Positions 40,471 through 44,928 of a stretch of 44,928 nt of DNA are shown one piece after another (position 1 is the first letter of the stretch; the number at the start of each line of letters is the position of its first letter). The notes below the pieces were generated by a model that saw only the letters and a program-made list of their open reading frames with translations, ran no database searches and was not told where the DNA came from. Source of the stretch: an uncultured Oribacterium sp. (lineage in GTDB: Bacteria; Bacillota; Clostridia; Lachnospirales; Lachnospiraceae); contig CALAOB010000001.1 in NCBI GenBank assembly GCA_937927445.1, positions 1 through 44,928 of the forward strand, in the 5' to 3' direction. The position numbers and the translations under genes were made by a program.

Positions 40471-41460
40471 ATGAGCGTAAAAGCAAAAGACGTAGCCGAC
40501 CGCATGGGAATAAGCGTCAGCACTATCTATAAAGCATTCAATGGCGCTGAAGACATTAACAAGGAAACACGTGCAGCCATCCTGGAGACTTCTGCAGAGA
40601 TGGGCTATACCGGTCGACCGCGCCAGGCGTTTTCAAAACGCGTGTGCGTATTCATGGGCCACATGGAGGCACCTCATGTCACTTATTATTTATATGAGGT
40701 TATGATCGCTTTCAAGCAGGTGGCAGAAAACTATGGATACGAAGTGGTCATTCACAGTCTTGATGAGGATGCTTCCCTTTCCTACAACAGAATTATGGAT
40801 CAAGGCCATTTCGAAGGATCTCTTGTGCTGGGTCCTAATGACAGTAGTGCTTTTTTCTCGCAACTTGGCCAAATCTCCTACCCTACTGTTCTTGTAGACA
40901 ACTATTTCGAAAGCAAGATGGTTTCTTGCGTTACTTCGGACAATCTTTCAGGTATGGAAATGGTCGTGTCTCATTTGATCAAACTTGGTCACAAACGAAT
41001 CGGCTTCATCAATGGCGAGCCACTCAGCCTTACCAGCCGTGAACGCTTTGCGGGATATCTGAACGCAATCACTCTTGGCGGACTAACATACGACCCACAA
41101 CTAGTTGCAAATGGCGATTTCAGCGAGCATTCCGGCGGTGTTTGTGCTGAAAAATTATTAGAAAAAAATGTCACCGCATTGGTATGTGCCAGCGACCTCA
41201 TGGCTATCGGAGCCATTCGGCGTCTTAAAGCCTTAGGGCTTCAGATTCCACGAGATGTAAGTGTCACCGGATTCGACGACATTCGCATCGCCACCTATAT
41301 CTCACCAGCCCTGACCACCGTTCGTATCAACATCAAAGATGTGGGGTACAGTGCATTTATGTGTCTAAAAGATCTGATCGAGTATAAAAAAGCGTCGCGC
41401 GTGGTAGAATCCCCTCGCCTAATGGTAAGAGAATCCTCTGCACCCCCTGCAAATTCCTAA
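40471..41460 (+). CDS. LacI family transcriptional regulator
   Basis: 329 residues. The N-terminal helix-turn-helix VKAKDVADRMGISVSTIYKAFNG and hinge are followed by a periplasmic-binding-like effector domain (VCVFMGHMEAPHVTYYLYEV, SDLMAIGAIRRLKALGLQIP, VTGFDDIRIATYISPALTTV). It likely senses maltose, a maltodextrin or a sugar phosphate and binds the TTATCGATAA sites flanking four units of the locus, including its own promoter. GAAGGTG precedes the ATG. It ends before a strong terminator. Confidence 0.95.
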   Translation: MSVKAKDVADRMGISVSTIYKAFNGAEDINKETRAAILETSAEMGYTGRPRQAFSKRVCVFMGHMEAPHVTYYLYEVMIAFKQVAENYGYEVVIHSLDEDASLSYNRIMDQGHFEGSLVLGPNDSSAFFSQLGQISYPTVLVDNYFESKMVSCVTSDNLSGMEMVVSHLIKLGHKRIGFINGEPLSLTSRERFAGYLNAITLGGLTYDPQLVANGDFSEHSGGVCAEKLLEKNVTALVCASDLMAIGAIRRLKALGLQIPRDVSVTGFDDIRIATYISPALTTVRINIKDVGYSAFMCLKDLIEYKKASRVVESPRLMVRESSAPPANS

Positions 41461-41472
41461 CTAATTTCCAAA

Positions 41473-41503
41473 ACGGGAGCCGGTAAAACCGGCTCCCGTT
41501 TTT
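41473..41503 (+). terminator. Terminator after lacI
   Basis: ACGGGAGCCGGT (41473-41484) pairs with 41488-41499 around an AAA loop, followed by TTTTT at 41499-41503. Confidence 0.9.
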
Positions 41504-41544
41504 CTTTCGAATTTAAGTGCAACGTCTATCTATATATTTTAATA

Positions 41545-41602
41545 TTGACTTTTTTCGATGCGCATGATTAACTGTAATTATATTTTATCGATACTTTATC
41601 GA
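41545..41602 (+). promoter_or_regulatory. GH65 promoter region and operator half-sites
   Basis: TTGACT at 41545-41550 is a likely -35, with a poor -10. Two TTTATCGA half-sites, 41584-41591 and 41595-41602, lie 11 bp apart, just before the GH65 ribosome binding site. They match the other operators of the locus. Confidence 0.7.
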
Positions 41603-41629
41603 GAATTCGTAAGAAGAGGAGATATCTTT

Positions 41630-43888
41630 ATGAAGCGCATTCTACCAGAACTTGACCCTTTTCGTTTAATACAGACATCGGTGAATCACCGAGAAAACCG
41701 CCCAACCGAGGCGGTCATGAGTCTGGGCAACGGATATATGGGTGCAAGAGGCAATTACGAAGAGGACTATACCGGCGACACTCTAAAAGGCATCTACGTG
41801 GCAGGTGTATGGATGCCCGATAAGACTCGTGTTGGCTGGTGGAAAAATGGATACCCGCGATACTATGGCAAAGTGATTAATGCACCGGACTTTCTGATGT
41901 TCCACCTGTATGTCAACGGAGATCGAGTTGATCTTGCTCTCGCAGACATCGAAACATTTCGCCGCACTGTAGATATGCAAACAGGTGTAATGGACCGTGA
42001 AATGGTAGTTCGCACTCAGGCAGGGCGACTTCGAATCACCTCATCGCGTTTCTTTTCCATCGACACCCGTCAGATTGCCTGCATGAGCTATCAAGTGCAG
42101 GCACTGGACGATACGATATCCGTCGTGATTGAAACAGGCCTGGATGCCAATGTTAAAAACGCTGATGCCAACTACGGCGAACAGTTCTGGGAAGTAAATA
42201 CAGTGGACGCTGGCGCGCCATTGTATCTAGAAAGTGAAACAATCGAGAATACGTTCGACGTGCCTCGCTTTGCCGTAGGTTTTTCCGCCCTAACCACTTG
42301 CACATCGGGCGGTGTCTGTCACGAAACCGTTCGAAGCGATCGTTCCGTATTTGATCGATTTGAAGCTAATCTTTCCTCTGGCGACACTATTCATCTTGAT
42401 AAAATTGTGAGTGTTGTCACTACCCGAGATATGGAGCACGACCTGCTGCGAGAAACAGGGGCAAAAATTCTCAGCCGTGCAGTAGCTGACGGTCCAGAAC
42501 TGCTTCGCGCTCGGCACAGTGAGGCATGGCGCGCACGCTGGGAAAAATGTGACGTAGAAATCGAAGGTGATGTTGCCGCACAGCAGGGCATTCGATTTAA
42601 TCTATTCCAGCTATGGAGCACATACGATGGTTCCGACGAACGCCTCAATATCGGTCCTAAAGGATTCACAGGCGAAAAGTACGGCGGCGCAGCCTACTAT
42701 GACACAGAAGGTTATTGCTTCCCGATGTACCTAGCCACAGCTTCTCCGGAAATCGCCCTCAGTCTACTTAAATTCCGCTTTAACATCCTGGATAAAGCAA
42801 AGGAAAATGCTAGGCGAATCGGAATGCGCGGTGCTCTCTACCCTATGGTGACATTCGACGGTGAGGAATGTCACAATGAGTGGGAAATCACTTTTGAGGA
42901 GCTTCACAGAAACGCTGCAATGATTCACGCAATCTATAACTATACCTGCTATACTGGAGACGAGAGTTATATCCGCGATTTCGGTATTCACGTAATGGTA
43001 GAGGTTGCACGCTTCTGGGTATGTCGCGCTAGCTACAATCCACGGAAGGACTGCTATATGCTGCTAGGCGTAACTGCTCCGAATGAATATGAGAATAACA
43101 TAAACAATAATTTCCTCACTAACTTCATGGCAAAATGGTGTATCGAATATGCACTGGAATATGTGGAGAAGTTTGACTATCCGCTACCGGACGAGGAGGC
43201 TAAACTCTGGCGAGAAGTAGCTGAAAAGATGTACATAAACTACGACGAAAAAACAAATCTGTTCATCCAGCAAGACGGTTTCATGGACAAGGATTTAGTA
43301 CCCGCCTCCCAGATTCCAGAAGAGGAACTACCATTGTGTAAGCACTGGTCGTGGGATCGCATACTACGTTCCTGCTTCATCAAGCAGGCTGATGTAGTGT
43401 TGGCATTTTACTACCTCCCTCATCGATTCACACTTAAGCAAAAGCAAGCGAACTTCCGTTTTTACGAGCCTTTCACCGTCCACGAATCATCGTTATCACC
43501 TAGTATGTACAGCACCGTAGCCTCTATGTGCGGTTTTACCGACGATGCATACCGCCTATATCAGCGAGCAGCCCGCCTTGATCTAGACAACTTCAACGCC
43601 GACACCGAAGATGGACTACATATCACTAGTATGGCAGGGTCATGGATTGCGATTACTCATGGATTCGCAGGGATGGATTATCAGCGTGGTGTGCTTTCCT
43701 TCTCTCCGCGCTGCCCGGAGCACTGGAAACAGTTGAAGATGCGCTTAGTATATAGAGGCAGACTTCTTGAAGTTTGTTTCAATGCGCAAACTTTCCACTG
43801 TAGCCTTCTCGAAGGCGATCCTCTACCAATTGAAGTGAACGGCGTTCCTCTTAAAGTCGAAACCTCACTTGACTACTCACTGAGCTAA
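41630..43888 (+). CDS. mapA: GH65 glycoside phosphorylase, maltose phosphorylase-like
   Basis: 752 residues from ATG 41630, chosen since GAGGAG precedes it; the longer frame upstream runs through the operators. General acid E486 lies in TAPNEYENNINNN, the place of E487 in Lactobacillus maltose phosphorylase, and the phosphate-binding loop is HESSLSPS (618-625). GEECHNEWEITFEE (~411-424) is typical of maltose phosphorylases. It splits maltose with phosphate into glucose and beta-glucose-1-P. The fused mutase/isomerase encoded at 29388 would consume that product. Other GH65 specificities (trehalose, nigerose, kojibiose) are less likely. Transcribed alone. Confidence 0.88.
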   Translation: MKRILPELDPFRLIQTSVNHRENRPTEAVMSLGNGYMGARGNYEEDYTGDTLKGIYVAGVWMPDKTRVGWWKNGYPRYYGKVINAPDFLMFHLYVNGDRVDLALADIETFRRTVDMQTGVMDREMVVRTQAGRLRITSSRFFSIDTRQIACMSYQVQALDDTISVVIETGLDANVKNADANYGEQFWEVNTVDAGAPLYLESETIENTFDVPRFAVGFSALTTCTSGGVCHETVRSDRSVFDRFEANLSSGDTIHLDKIVSVVTTRDMEHDLLRETGAKILSRAVADGPELLRARHSEAWRARWEKCDVEIEGDVAAQQGIRFNLFQLWSTYDGSDERLNIGPKGFTGEKYGGAAYYDTEGYCFPMYLATASPEIALSLLKFRFNILDKAKENARRIGMRGALYPMVTFDGEECHNEWEITFEELHRNAAMIHAIYNYTCYTGDESYIRDFGIHVMVEVARFWVCRASYNPRKDCYMLLGVTAPNEYENNINNNFLTNFMAKWCIEYALEYVEKFDYPLPDEEAKLWREVAEKMYINYDEKTNLFIQQDGFMDKDLVPASQIPEEELPLCKHWSWDRILRSCFIKQADVVLAFYYLPHRFTLKQKQANFRFYEPFTVHESSLSPSMYSTVASMCGFTDDAYRLYQRAARLDLDNFNADTEDGLHITSMAGSWIAITHGFAGMDYQRGVLSFSPRCPEHWKQLKMRLVYRGRLLEVCFNAQTFHCSLLEGDPLPIEVNGVPLKVETSLDYSLS

Positions 43889-43934
43889 ACATACAAGACA
43901 AAGCCGTCATATCACGTCAAAGATACTATTACAA

Positions 43935-44016
43935 CAAAAGCGCTGACCTGCCACCACACAGATCAGCGCTTTTTCGTTCTTTAAAAAATTTAACAGGGGT
44001 CAGCCTCCTTAAGATT
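43935..44016 (+). repeat. Direct repeat B, right end of the sugar island, with terminator hairpin
   Basis: It aligns with 27768-27855 in the same orientation: AAAAGCGCTGA...GATCAGCGCTTTTT, GTTCTTTAAA, ATTTAACAGGGGTCAG and CTTAAG. In this copy the hairpin is followed by TTTTT on the plus strand and terminates the GH65 transcript. The remaining stretch 44017-44150 up to the queT leader shows no ORF. Confidence 0.75.
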
Positions 44017-44150
44017 TTCTTACGAGGCCAATGTCTCCGCCACAGCTCAGCCCCCTCCCAAAACACTCAAGATCACGAAAGCCACAGAAAACAACCAGCC
44101 TATTGCGTTTTTTTCCTCCGCATGCTATCGTAACGCATGCACAAATAAAT

Positions 44151-44238
44151 ACGAGTGTTATGTCGCTCCGAACTTCATGCGCTGCCGTCGCAGCCACCGG
44201 CGCGATACATCCTTCCCACTCGCACAAAACTAAAGGAG
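44151..44238 (+). promoter_or_regulatory. Candidate preQ1-class leader of queT
   Basis: CGAGTG (44152-44157) can pair with CACTCG (44218-44223), followed by ACAAAACTAAAGGAG, a tail resembling the A-rich CUAA element of preQ1-I riboswitches and overlapping the ribosome binding site. The loop between the arms is about 60 bases, with internal helices (ATGTCGC with GCG-ACAT; GCTGC with GCAGC), much longer than in class I. Class II or III cannot be assigned by eye. QueT genes are often preQ1-regulated, so the idea is reasonable but unproven. Confidence 0.4.
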
Positions 44239-44246
44239 ATCACATC

Positions 44247-44744
44247 ATGAATCATCACACTACTTCACGCAACATTCTGTCCATCGTTCAGGCCGCTATG
44301 ATCGCCGCCCTCTACATCGTACTGACCGCACTCGCCGCAGGCTTCGATCTCGCAAGCGGGGCTATCCAGGTGCGCTTTTCCGAGGTACTGACCATCCTCC
44401 CGTTTTTTACACCGGCTGCGATTCCAGGCGTCACCATCGGCTGTCTCCTCGCGAACATCCTGACCGGAAGCGCCCTGCCGGACATCATCTTCGGCACCCT
44501 CGCTACCCTGCTCGGTGCCCTCGGAACCTACGCACTCCGTAAGCATCGCTTCCTCTGCACACTCTGCCCGGTCATCTCGAACGGCATCATCATCCCGCTG
44601 GTTCTCCGCTATGCTTACGCGGTCCCTGGCGCGCTCTGGTTCCTGGCGCTGACCGTCGGCGCCGGTGAACTCATCTGCTGCGTCCTCTTCGGCAGCATCC
44701 TTATCACCGCTCTGCTCCCGCACCGCGAGCGGCTGTTCAGGTAA
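44247..44744 (+). CDS. queT: QueT family queuosine-precursor transporter (ECF S-component)
   Basis: 165 residues from ATG 44247, with AAAGGAG seven bases upstream; longer starts run through the leader. Five to six membrane segments and the QueT/COG4708 signature (AGFDLASGAIQVRFSEVLTI, LPFFTPAAIPGVTIGCLLAN, GTLATLLGALGTYAL) are clear. As an S-component it would bind preQ1 or a related queuosine precursor and use the common ECF energising module encoded elsewhere. Its G+C-rich codon use resembles the left half of the window, indicating return to core genome. Confidence 0.92.
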   Translation: MNHHTTSRNILSIVQAAMIAALYIVLTALAAGFDLASGAIQVRFSEVLTILPFFTPAAIPGVTIGCLLANILTGSALPDIIFGTLATLLGALGTYALRKHRFLCTLCPVISNGIIIPLVLRYAYAVPGALWFLALTVGAGELICCVLFGSILITALLPHRERLFR

Positions 44745-44840
44745 TCCGGCCCCATCTTCGATCGATACCATCCTTCTGGAAGAGATTTTTGCAACTTTTC
44801 GCACTTTTCTCTTCCAAGTGCCGCATCACTGCACGACGTA

Positions 44841-44892
44841 TTTACGCCGATGCTGCAATTTTATCAGATACAACTGCCAGCGTAAAGTTTTT
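44841..44892 (+). terminator. Probable terminator after queT
   Basis: TTTACGC (44841-44847) and GCGTAAA (44880-44886) pair, followed by TTTTT at 44888-44892. The loop is long. A second inverted repeat, TGGAAGAGA with TCTCTTCCA, lies upstream at about 44780-44818 without a U-tract. The last 36 bases show nothing. Confidence 0.5.
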
Positions 44893-44928
44893 GTAGGAAA
44901 ACCTAGATAATAAATAGAGAACGACCAT

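Noticed and set aside
44031..44246. N-terminal extension of queT from a start near 44031
   Set aside because: The extension is not membrane-like, covers the structured leader and has no ribosome binding site, whereas ATG 44247 has AAAGGAG.

Overview
The window reads as a chromosomal segment of an anaerobic, probably gut-associated Bacillota, most likely a Lachnospiraceae-like Clostridia. This rests on a tRNA-sensing T-box leader, a lipoprotein with a TTAAAA-type linker, a DUF6110 protein beside a metal P-type ATPase, a bile salt hydrolase, a PerR-rubredoxin pair and a surface protein ending in VLGxSR repeats plus a TGD anchor. No RNA polymerase, ribosomal or tRNA gene is present to fix the taxon. 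Most genes are G+C-rich at third positions. The stretch from about 26.26 to 44.0 kb is visibly more A+T-rich and looks acquired.

Layout, left part (1-26.2 kb): a truncated MATE exporter; ilvD with a TRAP transporter (dctPQM), the latter preceded by a T-box riboswitch whose specifier reads ATC (Ile); argC with a tiny antitoxin-like ORF; YybS-like and DUF1275 membrane proteins; a CYTH phosphatase; a MarR-TauE/SafE pair divergent from a bile salt hydrolase; a GntP-type permease with an MBL-fold enzyme and a frame-disrupted small ORF between them; a metal-homeostasis operon (DUF6110, P1B-type ATPase with an atypical SCA motif, a FeoB-associated/HMA fusion protein) under two GTTAG-N6-CTAAC operators inside its promoter; a large choice-of-anchor A surface protein; perR-rubredoxin; a NUDIX hydrolase; an alpha-hydroxy-acid oxidase; and a second MATE exporter.

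Right part (26.3-44.0 kb): an AAA/DUF4143 ATPase, then an alpha-glucan utilisation island bounded by two ~85-bp direct repeats (27768-27855 and 43935-44016). The island encodes an ABC importer without its ATPase (malE/F/G-like), two cytoplasmic GH13 enzymes, a GH65 maltose-phosphorylase-like enzyme, a fused beta-phosphoglucomutase/cupin phosphoglucose isomerase, DeoC, an aldo-keto reductase, an NAD-dependent epimerase-like protein and a LacI regulator. TTATCGATAA-type operators, often as half-sites 11 bp apart, precede the four outward transcription units and lacI. The implied route is: imported maltodextrin, GH13 trimming to maltose, phosphorolysis to glucose plus beta-glucose-1-P, then glucose-6-P and fructose-6-P. 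A GH28-like gene with its own dyad and an IS remnant interrupt the cluster. A queT gene with a possible preQ1-class leader closes the window.

The observations most worth following up are the Ile T-box on a TRAP transporter next to ilvD, the PGM-PGI fusion with its self-contained regulon, the direct-repeat island boundaries, the 32-bp-period promoter repeats at two loci, and the metal operon with its operators and fusion chaperone.
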